64,000 nucleotides of DNA from Coturnix japonica. Its lineage: Eukaryota; Chordata; Aves; Galliformes; Phasianidae. Where the stretch lies: positions 744,001 through 808,000 of the forward strand of contig NC_029536.1 in the NCBI RefSeq assembly GCF_001577835.2, read 5' to 3'. This document shows positions 25,838-42,734 of the stretch, one piece after another. The position numbers and the translations under genes are program-made. The notes below the pieces were generated by a model, which did no database searches, was not told the origin of the DNA, and saw nothing but the letters and a program-made list of their open reading frames with translations. Within the stretch, counting starts at the first letter, position 1, and the number at the start of each line of letters is the position of its first letter.

Positions 25838-25843
25838 TTTATT
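25838..25843 (-). terminator. Candidate DFFB polyadenylation signal
   Basis: AATAAA on the minus strand (TTTATT on plus), about 860 bp past the DFFB stop, and the first canonical signal I see there. Cleavage would fall near 25815-25825. Use is not proven. Confidence 0.4.
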
Positions 25844-25906
25844 TTTTGATTTAAAAAATACTCATCCCTGAGAGTTCAGTAGCTATCAGCTGGTATTTAG
25901 AAACAG

Positions 25907-25912
25907 AATAAA
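25907..25912 (+). terminator. Candidate C1orf174 polyadenylation signal
   Basis: AATAAA about 1.57 kb past the C1orf174 stop, the first canonical plus-strand signal found. It lies beyond the candidate DFFB signal, so the two transcripts would overlap. Confidence 0.4.
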
Positions 25913-26698
25913 GAATGATCTATGTGTATTTTGTTACCTCGGAGGTAGGTTGTGTTTTACAGCACCAGCATTCTGCAAACATTATGGTATAAGACTTTAT
26001 GTATTGCTTCAAGAAAGCAAAATCTAGAGAGGCAGAGACTGAAAGGTGAAGCAAATCAGTGGGAAAGATGACAGAGCACAAGGGTGGTAAAAGCAGAGAT
26101 GCAGTGAAGCATCCTTCTAGAAGACTTGCATCTATGCAACAGTAGATTGAATGGTCACAGATGAGTGCAGGTGTCTTCATATAGAAGAGCCAGCAGCTCT
26201 GCCACTGAATCATTTGGCCTGTCTGCAATACAGCGCCTGTCTTCCTGGTAAAGGCACAGAATAATTACCCTGAAGTATTCTTTGTTTGGCTTAACGTTCA
26301 GAGCAGTATTAATCTACTTAATTTATAAGAAACGTTCTGTGTAAGTTCAGTTTCTGCACTGTGCATTTTGCACCTACATTTATCACAGCAAGCAAGAAAT
26401 CATAAGGTATCATCAGTGTCAGCTTCTGGCCTCTATTTTGCACATTGCAGCTATGAGTCAGATTATCACACTCAGCAGTGTCATCTGAGGTGGGAGAAGG
26501 AGGCACGATCTGAGCGCATGCTTTGTGAGATTGCAGTTCAATGAATGCACTGGAGGTGATAAAGGAAGAAGTCCTTGCAGAAGAGACCAGCTAAGTAAGG
26601 TTTTGTTTAAGAAACAAGAGCTATTTAAACATTATACCATCTTACATGATTTTGAAATGGAAAGAAACCAAAACCAGCAGTTGCTTCCAAAGGGAGCG

Positions 26699-28955
26699 CT
26701 ATGAAATCTCACGGCTTTGCTTCCTTTTTCTGTAAATCTTAGTTTTGTCACAGCTGAGATTATGATTGGTTTTCTTATGGCAAGCAATATGGACAAGCTT
26801 TAGATTATCCACTGTAAACAATAGCTGATAGAAGTACTCCCAGTTCACTTCTCTTCCATCTCGTGTTTTGACAGCTTCTGCCAGCTCTGGGACAACGCTG
26901 CGTTTCTTTTCTATTCTGCAGAATGCAAAAGAGAAAACAATATTGCCATCAAAATCTGCTTTCTTAACAATATGCCTCCATCTTCCTTTTAAAGCAAGGC
27001 AGAAGTTGCATTCTCTCACCATAACTGGGTTTAAAATGGTTTTAGGAAGGAATCAATTTAGCTTTGCTTCAGAAATGCACAATGCCTGGAAAGAGGGACA
27101 CGAGGATATCCTTCATAAAGGATAACATGGTGGAAAGGGGTAAATTCCCATACAAACAAAATCTGAGCAGGTAAATCTGGATTTATACATGCATTATACA
27201 TACATGTGATCGAGATTCCAGGTGCTGAAGAGGATTCTGCTTTCCCTGTTCGTATAGGGGTTGATAGAATGCTTACATGGGCAGTCATCTCTGTCAAAAG
27301 GGCCCTGTAAAAAAGGTGGCTGCGATGAAAGGCACGTTGTTCATCATCCCAGCTCAGTCCCAGTCCTGAACTGATGCAGCTCCATCTCACTACAACCACA
27401 CACAGGTGATAATGTTGCCAAAACTCAGCTCTTCTCTATGCAAGCACTGAAGTCACCATCTCCCCCCTCTAATGTTGTCAGTGCTGCTTGTTAGAACCGA
27501 GACTGCTTTGGGGCAGGGCTGAACCTACCTGACAAGAGAACCATCCCTCCTTTGTGCACAGCCGCACCGCTGCCTCCTCCTCTGTCCTGTCAAAGTAGCT
27601 GCCGTTATATCTCACAGACTTCAGTTTATCCGACATCAGCTCAAGTATCCTTCTATACGCATCTCTTGCTGTAGGATGAACATTTGAGATAAAATTACTA
27701 ACCTAAAAGAAAAACAGAAGTACAGTCACTCCTTGGTGTCTGGAGCAGGTCTCTAATGCAAGTACCATGCTTGTACTTAAACATACATTTGTGTGTGCTT
27801 AGTGTACATGTAATCACTTTTACCTCCTTCATGTAGCTCCGTATCCTGCTTTCACAGCTGTACCGCATATAACTTGATTTGTTCTTAAAACGAGATTCTA
27901 GACCTAAAGAGAAGCAGCTTCATTTAGTACAGTACTTCCAATTCTGTGCATCTTCTTCGACGTGTACCTATGGCTTTTGCTCACAAACTCAGCATACAGG
28001 CTTTATTTTATTGCTGGGCTTAACAGAACCACACAGAGCATCTACTGTGAGAGCAGGGTTGATGTGTCAGGTAGCAAACAGGCTGTTTATCACCAGTGGA
28101 AACACACAGCTAATAGTGATGAGTGTGTAGAAAAGCAGCGTTTTGTAGCTGAGGATTTGCTCTATCAAATAGCATTGTCGTGCTCTTTGTGTGTGGAACA
28201 CTGTGCCCAGTTCTGGGCTCCTCTGGTCAAGGCAGTGGGATCTGTGGGACACCCAGCAGAGGGGGGGCCTGGAAAGGATGAGAACGATGGGGAGAAGGCG
28301 GCCAAGAGGGGATGTGAGTGCTTATAGATATCAGAAGGGCATGAGGACAAGGCCAGGCTCTTATCAGTACACACTCACGAAGCACACACACCTTCGAACC
28401 ACTTCCCGTCCTCATCCCGTCGCTCTGCAGCGCTGTCCCCGCTCATGTTGTGTATAAGATCCGCCAGCAGCTTCTGCCTGCGGGGCGCCCGCTCGTCCTG
28501 CAGCAGCCGCCGTGCGGCCTCCACCACCGCGTCCGTGCGGCTGCACAGTGCGACCAGGAACCGCTCCACGTCCCCGCAGCCTGCACACGGAGCGGCCTTT
28601 AGGAGCCTTTATCAGCCTTTATCATCCCGTATCACCGCGCCCCTGTCACTCACATCCCGTCCAGCTCTCCCCGGGCCGCAGCAGCACCAGCTCCGTGTGC
28701 GGCGATAACGTGCGGAAGAACGGCTCGCTCAGCTCCGTCCCGTCCTCGTAGAGGCACAGCCGGCTCCCTGCCAACGGGAGCTGCCCGGACGGTCACACGA
28801 GACCCACAACAACCCACAACCCGTGTCCCCCCGTCCCACACCTGCAGCAGCCGGCATCCTTTCCGCAGTAACCCACGCAGGCTCCCGGCCGCAGCCCCGA
28901 ACTTCTGCGCGCTGCCGGGGCGGCGGAGGCGGAACGGCCTGAGGGGAGCCGCCAT
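26699..28955 (-). CDS. DFFB: DNA fragmentation factor beta (caspase-activated DNase), complete
   Basis: The gene encodes the nuclease that cuts chromatin between nucleosomes in apoptosis once caspase-3 removes its inhibitor and chaperone DFFA. Seven coding exons on the minus strand are 28955-28842, 28780-28654, 28580-28392, 27903-27824, 27702-27529, 27304-27204 and 26915-26699. They give 333 aa (human 338). The N-terminal CIDE-N domain is clear, with SRLCLYEDGTEL and ELVLL. Later come YMRYSCESRIRSYM and RYNGSYFDR, then HSINPYTNRESRILFSTWNLDH and VHIACHKKTNH. The last two supply the His-Asp and His-rich metal and catalytic residues (D260/H261, H304, H308, H313 in this count). A basic tail may be the nuclear signal. 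Intron 1 is only 61 bp. A CR1 fragment sits in intron 3. The start shares a promoter with CEP104. Confidence 0.96.
28185..28375 (+). mobile_element. CR1 LINE internal fragment in DFFB intron 3
   Basis: The plus-strand CR1 phrase order is recognisable: 'ctgtgcccagttctgggctc', a 'gatgagaacgatgg' zone, then 'aagaggggatgtgagtgctt' and 'aggccaggctctt'. It is truncated at both ends. It lies antisense to DFFB, with its right end about 16 bp from the DFFB exon 3 splice donor at 28391. Confidence 0.8.
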
Positions 28956-29050
28956 GACAGCCGCTCTCCCGCCTCCCTGCGGTGGGTGCTGCGCATGCGT
29001 GGCGGCGCTCACGCTGTTGCTAAGGTGACAAGCGATGGAGCCGCGCTGAG
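28956..29050. promoter_or_regulatory. Bidirectional DFFB/CEP104 promoter and CEP104 first exon
   Basis: The DFFB start codon (28955) and the CEP104 untranslated first-exon donor (29050/29051, GAG/GTGAGT) are only 95 bp apart and divergent, inside a CpG-rich stretch without a TATA box. GCGCATGCGT (28991-29000) resembles an NRF1 site. GTTGCTAAGGTGAC (29016-29029) fits the RFX X-box consensus RYYNYY-N2-RRNRAC. A four-codon upstream frame (ATG at 29035, stop at 29047) lies in the CEP104 leader. Exact start sites are not visible. Confidence 0.7.
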
Positions 29051-29836
29051 GTGAGTGCGGTGTAGGCCCGGCTCGGCCGGGTCGCTCCATTTTGCTTCTC
29101 TCTGCTCTCAAAGCTCCCTTTGAAAAGCTGTGTTAAGCCATCCCAGTATCCAGGTCCCCTACGTGGCGGCTCATGGCTCGGTAGGGGCCGTTTTCCCGAG
29201 CTGGCTTCTCTGAGGCCTGCGGGGCGCTGCCCTCCCAAGGCCTCCTGCTGAGGGAAGGGCGGAAAGTAATTGCTTAACATCGCAATGGGGATCGATGTGC
29301 TGCCCTCACAGCTCCTGCTGTGTGTGTGTGTTTGGCTGTGGCCTGGGGACGTGCATGGCTGTGAAACGTCACTGGGTGACTCCTGCTTAAGTTGATTCTG
29401 TTCTTGTTGTTACTGTAATGATTATTTCCTTCCAGACCTATGGGGAGGGATGTCACGTTGCTCTGAAGGTTTTGCAGCTGGGCAAGTGGAGCAAGGAGAA
29501 GCTTCTGTGCTCATCACCATTCGTGTGTTAGATTTAGACCTTCTGGACTTGGAAGGAGCCCACAAATAATTGGGGTTCTGCCTTTTAACACAGTTGATCT
29601 TGCTGTCCAAGTTAACCAAGCCCTCACTTCACTAAGCCCTGATAAAACATAAAAGAAAATGGTACAGTTTATGGTGCTAGCATTAAATAAATTCAGATTT
29701 ACAGTCGGCAGCTGCTGAATTAATGGACCACGGTACAGAATTCTTGGACTGCAGTGTTTCGGTGTTGTTTTATTGCCCTCCTAAGGATTAGCTTAAGTTT
29801 GAAACATGGTTGTTTTGTATAGCTCGCCTCTGCAGG

Positions 29837-32800
29837 ATGCCACACAAGATTGGCTTTATAGTCGTCAGCTCATCGGGGCACGAAGATGGCTTCAGTGCAA
29901 AAGAGCTGATGGTCCACGCACCAACAGTGAACGGATGGCGATCACCAAGGTACTGCAAGTGAGAGCAACGTGCTTAATCCTACAGCACTGAGTTTACATT
30001 GAGTGGGAGATGCAGCATGTGTTTTCAGACTAGTTTAATGCATGCTAGACCAAACTGGTTATTAAACCAAAGCATCTAAGTTACTTTTAACCCTGTGGAG
30101 GCCTTATTCTGCAGGAGAAAAATAGCCTTGGTTACACTGAAAGGTCATATTAACAATTTGCAACTGCGTTGGCTTGGAATTAAAACTACAGTCTTCTCAA
30201 TACATCTTCTGGGTGTATGTAGTTGTTTTAGTTTCAGCTGGAACAGTCGTTTTCCTTCATAGTGACTGACAGGCTGCTATGTTAAACCACAACAGCAGTG
30301 CACTTTTAACAGACACACGCGTGCATTAAAGTGAAAAATGTTTCTACTCTTTGTTTTTATGATATTTTAACAATGGCAAACTATAAGAGCTTTACAAAGT
30401 TGCATGATTAAATGTTATTCAAGTTGGAAACCAAGTGATCTTTAAAAAGGTGGCTCAAAACTGTGTGTCCTTTCAGACTCTGTCAGTATCCACAAGAAAT
30501 TGTTCTGCAGTTGGTGGAGAGATGTCGAATACGAAAGCTGCAGCTGCTTGCTCACCAGTACATGATCTCCAGCAAAATTGAGTTCTTCATCAGCGAAAGC
30601 TTGCCTGAATACTTTGCTCCTTATCAGTCAGAGAGGTTTCACAGACTGGGGTGAGTCTGACAGCTCTGAATTGTTGGATTACCTTAATAAAAGGCCTAGA
30701 GGGAAATAATAAGCAATCTGGGGACACTGGGCCTGCTCCAGCCATGTTGAAATCAATGGGTTAAAATCAATCACACTTAACGCAGTGGGGCCTGACCGAG
30801 CCTGTGAGGTTTATTTGGTTTCTACAAGAGGCGTGATGCAGGTGAACACCACTGTAAATGACAGCATGCTGTTTCGTTTATGAGTTTTAAACCTGATGGA
30901 AATGCTTAGTTGAGGAACCAAAACACAGCCGTGTGTTTATATGTTTCCTCTGCTTACTGATGCATTTTCCTTCTCAGTTATGTCCCTCTCTCCGACAATG
31001 AGAAGACAGGCTTCAAAGCTCGAGAGTTAAAATCTGTTTATATGGATGCAGTTGGCCAGTACCTGAAGCTGATTTTCCATAAGAATTATGTCAATAAATA
31101 CAACGTGTACAGTCAGGTAAGATGAATTGCAGCCCTTTGTAAGCTGGATGAAGTATCAATAGCACAGAGTGGGCATAGAAATCTGCTCCCTGAATTTGTA
31201 GAAGCTGAAATACTGATGAAAGCCCCTGAGTTTATTTTTATTCATGACCAAATGCATGCAACTCATGCAGAGCAAATGGGTCAAGTGCACATTCCATTGT
31301 TGCCTTTCATGTTGAGTTTTAGCCTGCATAGCAATCTGTGTGCTGAAGACAGGGTAAGTTTGTAGACAATATTGAAACTCATTTTGCTGCATTTAAGTAA
31401 AAGCAGGGAATGAATAGGAGAGGGATGAGTTGGAGTAAATCTCTACTTGATTTTTCAGCTGGTGAAGGTTTGGAGGGAATATCAGCACAAACTGTCTAGC
31501 GACTGATTGGGTGTGGGTATTTAAGCATGCTGTTTCAATTTGTGTAAGGTAAGAAAAAAATAACAACCATATGCTTTCCCATTTTCTTTACATCTCTCTC
31601 AGGTTGCCCTGGTAGCTATAAATATTATTGGAGATCCAGCAGACTACAGTAATGACAGCAATAAACACGTAAGTGCAAAGCATCCCTATGCTTTTACTGT
31701 TGCTGCACATATTCAGTTGCAGGGTTCTTGAGATAATGAATGCATCTCCTGGTAGTTTTATCCTTCAGCAGAGGTGCTGTATATCGATTTTGATCTAACT
31801 TTGAAGTAAGGAGGATCTCAAAAGTTGAACCTCATTTGTGGATGCAAAAATTGAGACAATTAATTGGAACATTTGCACTCTCTTAAAATCCCTCACATTT
31901 TAATATGAGCCAAAACAGTTATAATTAGTCAAAATTTGTATCATGAACATACATGTTGTTGATGAATGCTCATTAAGATCTTTTTTTCTCCCTACAAAGC
32001 CTTCCAGAGAGAAGCTGATAGACCACTACTTAGGAATTAAGTCGGATGATCCCGCCTTAGATGGAACATACCTAGGGTAACGATATTCTATTGCTTATAC
32101 CCTGCCAAAACATCCTCTTGGTCTAAATTAGTTCTCAGTCTCTGTATTCTGTTAGTGAAAAGGAAACGAACACCCACAGTCTGAATGTTATTGATTTCTC
32201 TTTTCCTGTATCTTCAGGAAGCCTGACTCCATCTCACCTCTGGATGATTTGGCTTTTGACATGTACCAAGATCCTGAAGTTGCTCAGATAATACGCAGGC
32301 TAGATGAGAAGAAACATGAAGCTGTCCATCAGGAATGCTACGATTATGCCAAGAAACTCAAACAAGCTATTGCAGACTTGCAGAAGGTATTGTCAAAAGA
32401 CTCTTCATCTCTGAAGCCAGGAGTTACTCCAGCGATCCATCCAGGATTGCTAGCATTAACATGGAAGTGTAACAAAGTGTAACAACTCCCAGTATGTTGT
32501 AAAAACAGTAATTTTCAATTCAGATGACTTGAGTTAGTGGTTTGTTTGGAAATAACATGATCCCAAGCTAATTAATTAAAATGTTTTCCAGGTAGGGGAA
32601 CGACTTGGACGGTACGAGGTGGAGAAACGCTACGCTGTAGAGAAAGAGGATTATGATCTTGCTAAAAAGAAAAAGCAACAAATGGATGCGTACCGCCTGA
32701 AAGTGTATCAGCAGCTGCAGCTCCACAACCTTCTGGATGCAGAGCTGATGGTGGGTGCAGCTGTTCCTGGTTCGGGATGCTCTGTCACATGAGTTTTGTA

Positions 32801-35800
32801 AATAGAAATGGCTGAGCAACCCAAATAAATTCAGGGGATGAGAATTATTTACCCAGAGAAGCTTTTTCTTTGGATTGTGGGTTTTCCCAGCCAAAGACTT
32901 GAACTTTATGAACGCAATTGATTCTCCATAAATTACATTCAAATTTAAAGTAAATAATGTTTAGACTCCTGAATGTTTTGCATTATTCCAGAGCCACACA
33001 TATAGATTCTTAAGGTACTGAGTATTATTTACTGTCACAGGTGTAAATGTAATGACTGCTTTTAGTACAGTGTTAACCTTTCTTTCCCAATCTCAGACTC
33101 GAAAGCCACCTGAACTGCCTGTGGAGGCTGTGATTTATGATGACAGTCTTCAGCGCACTAAGGCTGCAAATTCACCTACTTGTAAGATCACAGAACTGCA
33201 GACTTCACAGGGAGAGCTGTGGAAAGCAGAGTCTTTGCTGGAAGAGAAGCCAGCAGAACCTATTTCTCCTGAGCCTGTTTTTCACCATCAGTCTACTTCT
33301 CCCTCTGTGTCTCATCCCACAACCTCCAGGGAAGTGTTTGCTCAAGAAGAGGTAAGTACTGCACCTCCATTGTCAAAGAAATCTCCAGAGCAAGTAATCT
33401 TGCATTCAGCCTTCAAAAACAGCAAGGTCTATTAGTGTGTGTTTGATGGTATTCTACATATTAGAGATAAGTACTACTTAGAAGCACTGTTTCTTCCTGA
33501 TATCTCTATGGAAACTTCAGTATCTGTACTTAATTGTAAAGCAATACTGCTTTGAAGGGAAAAGTGAATTGAATTGAGGCAGATCCAATTAACGATGAAA
33601 CAACTTCACATCTAAGTTATTTCTGGAATAGCAGATTTTATTTTCCCTGTTAGGTTGAATTTTTACCTTATGATGAGAGACCTGTCCCAGCCATCCATAA
33701 ATACTCAGAGGAAACAATCCGATACCTTGAGCCAGAGAAGACTGAGGGGGACGTCAGTAATACTCCAAGTGGCGTTACTGGGGAACCAGAACCACTGAGT
33801 GAGAAGGCACTGAGGGAGGCCAGCCCTGCCATTGAAGTGTTTGGAGAAGCTTTGGTAAAGAACAACTAAATAAACACATGGATTGTTGTGATCTGTTTTG
33901 AGCTTATTTGGTGTTTGCTCAATTAACAGAGAATTACTGATATGTTTTTTACATGTTCAAGGATGTTATCTAAAGATCTGAAATTAAAAACTGACTGTGG
34001 ATATAGGGATGCCCAGGTTTGGCATTGGCATGACACTGGGGCTTTTAGGATTGATTACTTGATAATCTGTTAATTGTTTATTGCCTGGTAGTATGCTTTG
34101 GGGTGCACCCCCTACCGGAGTACTTGCTACTATAAAGGGACTTTTGTAGGGAGAGAATCCATTGCTGTGTCTCAGGTGATTCCTGGAGCATGATCTATTA
34201 ACCTGTTTTACGAGGCCCAAAGTGCAGAAACACCTCTTGTAATAAAAGCCAGGTTCCTTTGGATAAGGTCTGGGGATTTGATCCTTAAGTTCATCTGTTC
34301 TTTTGAGGTTGTTTCTACATGTAAATATTGAAACATCAGTACTGACCTTTTAAAAGATGATCTTGTTTTGTCTTCAGGTCTCTGGAGCATATTCCAAAAG
34401 CTGGTCATATCGAGAGGATGCATTACTGGCTGTTTATAAGAAGCTGATGGAAATGTCAGTGAGCACTCCAAAGGAGGATTTAAAGAACATGCTGAGGGCT
34501 GCTATTTTTCTTGTGAGAAAAGCCATAAAAGACATAGTATCTTCAGTAAGTAGTGACGTGTGTGATAAGGAAACATCTCCAGCCTGCAATTTGTTCCATG
34601 TGTTACATTTGTTCTGTCCTGGTGAATTCAGCAAGGCCTCACTTGGTGTTGGAATGGGATTACCCAGCAGTAAATCTCAAACTAAGGCAGAGGGATTTTA
34701 AATACCAGACTGTGACTGTGCTTCTTCTCTGTGGTATTTTTGTCACCCTTTCTTTCTTTTTCTTTAGGTTTTTCAAGCTTCCCTGAAACTTCTAAAAATG
34801 ATCATCACACAATATGTACCAAAACATAAACTGGGAAAGCTGGAAACTTCTCATTGTGTGGAAAAAACACTTCCAGGTTTGCTTTCTAGAACAGGAGACT
34901 CTTCATCCCGCCTTCGCCTTGTGGCTGCTACATTCATTCAGGTTTGAGCTCTTCTTTGCATTGCAGTTTGGTTAGCATTAAGGATGTCACAGAGGTTGAC
35001 AGTGGGTACCATCTGAGCTGGCTGGGTGTCAGCACAGAGCTTGCTGCTGGGACGGGAGGCAGAGTCGTAGCAGCAGCTGAGTGTCAGTATATAATTGAAG
35101 TATACGTTGTAAAAGTCACCTTAGCAATAGCATACAAAGATAGAGTTTAGAAGAGTAATTCTATGTGAAAGTTAATTCAGTCCCAAGAGGGCAAAGGCAG
35201 CTTATTTCCATTATGTGGCATTCCTACACACACTGTCTGTATATCTACAGGAAATGGCACTGTGGAGCGAAGTTAAACCTCTTCAGATTGTTCCAGTTCA
35301 TTTGGTTCAGCTGTTAAAACCGAATTCCCCAACACATCTGGCCATGAGTCGAGTGGAATTAGTTGAGTGCCTCTTGAAAGAGATGGGAACTGAAGACTCA
35401 GGGTTTACCATCAGCAGTGTCATGAAGGTGGGAGTCGGAGCGTGCAGCTCTTGGAGTCTCTTTCTGTTGCTGTTGGATTTGTGTTTATTTCTGTTTTTTT
35501 TTTTCAGTTTGCAACGGGAGCTTTGGAGCACAGAGTTTTTGAAGTTCGTGACGTAGCACTGCGAATTATCTTTGATATGTACAGGAAACACAGAGCTGCC
35601 ATCCTGGAATATCTCCCTCCTGACGATGCAAGCATTCGCAAGACCGTTCTCTATAAAACACTCTTTGATGGATTTACTAAAATAGATGGTAAACTTTCCG
35701 AAGCTGAAATGAGGGTAAGTGAGGGGATTTCTGCTACTCGGTGTTTTGCAGACTCTCCTATATGGCAGGTGGTTCAAAAACTTTCATAATTGGAAGAGTA

Positions 35801-38782
35801 TTTTCTTCCCAGGCACAAAAAAAGGCAGCAACAGAAGAGGCTGAGAGTCAGCTGGCAGCTCTGAAGGAGATACAAGCAGAAGTTCAAGCTGGAAAGGTCA
35901 GGGTGCTTTGGTTTTGGACTTAGAAACATTTCCCTCAAGTGTCCCATGCTTAGGTAGTTTGCAAGGAGACAAGTAATGTCAGTTGTAAGAGAGCTGGGGG
36001 ATGTGGAAGGGGGAAGGGGGAGCCTCCTCTCTCAGTCTGATTTTCATCCTGAGTTTTACAGCTGGGGAGTTGTTGTTTGTAACAAAATCAGAAATAGGAA
36101 TCCTTCCCATTTTAGAGCCTGATGGTGTTGTAAAGTGCTGGTTCTGCTTCTAAGCCTTAAATAAAAATCTGTTCTTTTTCTCCCCGGTTAGTATCACAGT
36201 CACAAATGACATTTCTGACTTACAAAATTCTTTGTTCCATAGGAAAAAGAGTCTGATTTCCAGAAGACAAAAGATCAAGGTAGGTAATTTCAGGTAGTAT
36301 CAAGGGTTGAGGTGCCCTTGAAGCACTGTAGATGCTTAATGTGTTAGATTGCATTGATCTGGTATTGGATCTGTTGCTTTTTGTTATCTGGATAACATAT
36401 CTGTTATACTTCCATCTTCTTTTTTGCAGGTTATAGAAGCCCACAGCCTGCAGCAGTGGAGATTCCAGATGATCATTCCTCTGTTGCAAATTACTTGGAT
36501 AAGTAAGCTAGATTAATAGCTTCTAATCACCTTAAGTACTTCGTATCACCTGCTAGTAACTCTAATAGTATTTCTCCAGTAGATCAAAGCTCATAGCTTA
36601 GGCTTTTAAACAGTGAAAAAGAAAACCTTTCTAACAGATTTCGAGCAGTCCTGGATGTTGATTTGTAACTACTTGGATGGCGCTACTTTGAGTTTGTTTT
36701 CTTACTAGCTGCTGTGGGGATCATCCATTCCCACGTGTAGTGTTATTGGTGTTATGGTGTTTGGCTGGTTGATTGATTGTTTTGTTCTTTGGGTTCTTCC
36801 CCAGTCTGTGCATTTTTTGTGGTGAAAGGAATGAATCCTTCACAGAGGAAGGACTGGATCTCCATTACTGGAAGCGCTGTCCTATGTTAACCAGATGTGA
36901 GCACTGCAAACAGGTCAGGAACAGTTTTTATTCTGTTGTTAACGTGACAAGACATTTAATACTACAACAGGTGGATTCTGAGCACTGTGTGATTTTGGGT
37001 AGAGTTTTTAGAATAGAGCAGTAGTATAAAATTCATCACCAACCTCATTGCCAGTTCATTCTTTTTTTCCATTACTCACTTGGAGAAGAGAGATTTAGCT
37101 TCCAAAAAGCACAGAGGAAGCTTGGTTTTAATGCTGCCCTTGTTGCCTTGGTACAATGCAAATCTTTGTTGTGCCGCAGGTGGTAGAAATAGCAAGTCTG
37201 ACAGAGCATTTGTTGACTGAGTGTGATAAGAAGGACAGCTTTGGGAAATGCCAGCGATGCAGCGAAGCCTTTCCAAAGGATGAGTTGCCCAAACATATAA
37301 AGAGCAAAACTTGCAACGGTGAGTAGTTTTAAACAGGAAGGCTGAACTTCAAAAGTCAGGTCAGTCCAACACCCTTCCTGTCAAGTTGGACCACTTCTAT
37401 TTAGCTTATCATTAAGCTAACCTGTCTGTGCCCTATTTGTATTATCCTTTCAGCTGCCAAGCCTGAAAATGTGGCAAACCATTGCCCATTGTGCCATGCC
37501 AACTTTTCTCCTGGAGAGGAGGTAAGGATGCTTAACACGAGTCTGATTTTGTTCCATCACGAGGACTGAGTTTTTGTCCTCCTAAAACATGGCTTGACAT
37601 GGAAAGATTTAAGAACTCCCCTGGGTTATTGCTGGGCTCTTCTGCCCACGTTCTTCTTGTAAGAAGCCCCAGGTACCCCCTGATTTGAAGGTGCTTTCAT
37701 GTTTTCTAGTTCTAACAGCCCACATTCTTTAGTAGCACTGAATGCTGCAGCTGTTACTGTATCCCTTTCTCCTGTGTTTAAGATACTGTGTGTGCAGGGG
37801 GTAAATAGAAGTGTGGTTAACCTCGCTGGTTTCTTAATGTCACTTCTTTATAACTGGTATTAGGCCTGGAAGTCACACCTCATGGGCGCGGATGGCTGTG
37901 TAATGAATCTACGAAGGTTACCCACCATAAATAAAACTATTCCAATGCAGCCTGGTAAGACTTCTTTGTAATGGTTGTTCTTTTTTGCTGTGTTGCTGCT
38001 GCTTAAGGGAAAGTATTTCAGCTCTCAAAGCTGGATCATTGCAGCCTTGCTTCTACTTAATAGCATGGTCATGAATAGAACAGTCAGCAGTGACAGTAAG
38101 TGGTTACAGTTCTGGACGGCTCCTGACCACCACTGTGGTGAATTGAGAGCCTGTTTTGGCTTTGAATGTCCAATCAGAGGACGCTGATCTAATCCTGAGT
38201 ACAAAATGAGTTGAGCACTTTGTGCTGTGTGCTGCTTTCCCTTTCTTAGTGGGAACCAGGAGCTGGGCAGAGCTCATGGCTGTGAAAGTTCAACATCAGC
38301 AGAGAGAAAATTTGCCTTTGCTTGTTTGGCACGTGCAGAATCCCCTTACTTGATGAATGCAGAAGTTAAGAAAACAAGCTATGCTTGCAGCACCAACACT
38401 ATTCTCCTCCTTGCTGCTTTTGTTTCCCTTCAGGCTTTTTTCCCAGTGCTGTTTCATCCCCTCCACGCTCAAATGACTGACAGAGTTAAACTTCTGTGCC
38501 TGAGTTTTGCTTTGCTCGTAGCTGCTTTTCAGAGCCATGCTGAGCTCCTGGGCAGAGCCCTTAGTCTCCTTCAGCTGCCATCAATGAATGCAGCTCAACC
38601 CGGGGCTCAGAGGAGCGAGTAATGACCTGAGCCATCCCTTCACAGGCAGAACAGGAGGCCAATATTTGAAGAAACCGAGTCCTGCAAGACCCAAAGTTCA
38701 ACCTCCCTCCATAGGAAGCAAGATCCCAACGCCGAGAGGAGGCCTGAATAAAAGCTCAGGCAAAACACACACAAAGCAATGA
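29837..38782 (+). CDS. CEP104: Centrosomal protein 104 (ciliary-tip TOG protein), complete
   Basis: The protein acts at centrioles and the growing ciliary tip, binding tubulin, EB1 and CP110-complex partners. There are 21 coding exons: 29837-29949, 30477-30650, 30978-31116, 31603-31668, 32000-32076, 32218-32386, 32592-32750, 33097-33351, 33654-33854, 34378-34545, 34768-34941, 35251-35427, 35508-35714, 35813-35896, 36243-36279, 36430-36502, 36805-36913, 37180-37318, 37454-37521, 37864-37954 and 38646-38782. They give 938 aa (human 925). Order: jelly-roll N-terminus (about 1-160), coiled coil (about 205-300), TOG domain (about 450-690), a second coiled coil, and zinc fingers (about 758-880, with CIFCGER, RCEHCKQ, CQRCSE and CPLCHANF). 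The EB1-binding SxIP motif SKIP is at 918-921. Exon 15 is only 37 nt. A noncoding first exon ends at 29050. No AATAAA is obvious after the stop. Confidence 0.96.

Positions 38783-42734
<3,952 letters not shown>

Larger units (their letters stand above)
24336..26698. other. Convergent 3' regions of C1orf174 and DFFB
   Basis: There is no further coding sequence. The first AATAAA I see after the C1orf174 stop is at 25907-25912 on the plus strand. On the minus strand the first one past the DFFB stop is at 25838-25843. If both are used, the two 3' UTRs are about 1.6 kb and 0.9 kb and overlap tail to tail. A (CA)9 microsatellite lies at 25798-25815. The UTR extents are inferred from these signals only. 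Confidence 0.5.

Noticed and set aside
34105-34118. Second CTCF-like motif in CEP104 intron
   Set aside because: GCACCCCCTACCGG differs from the reverse-complement consensus at several positions and is too weak to list.
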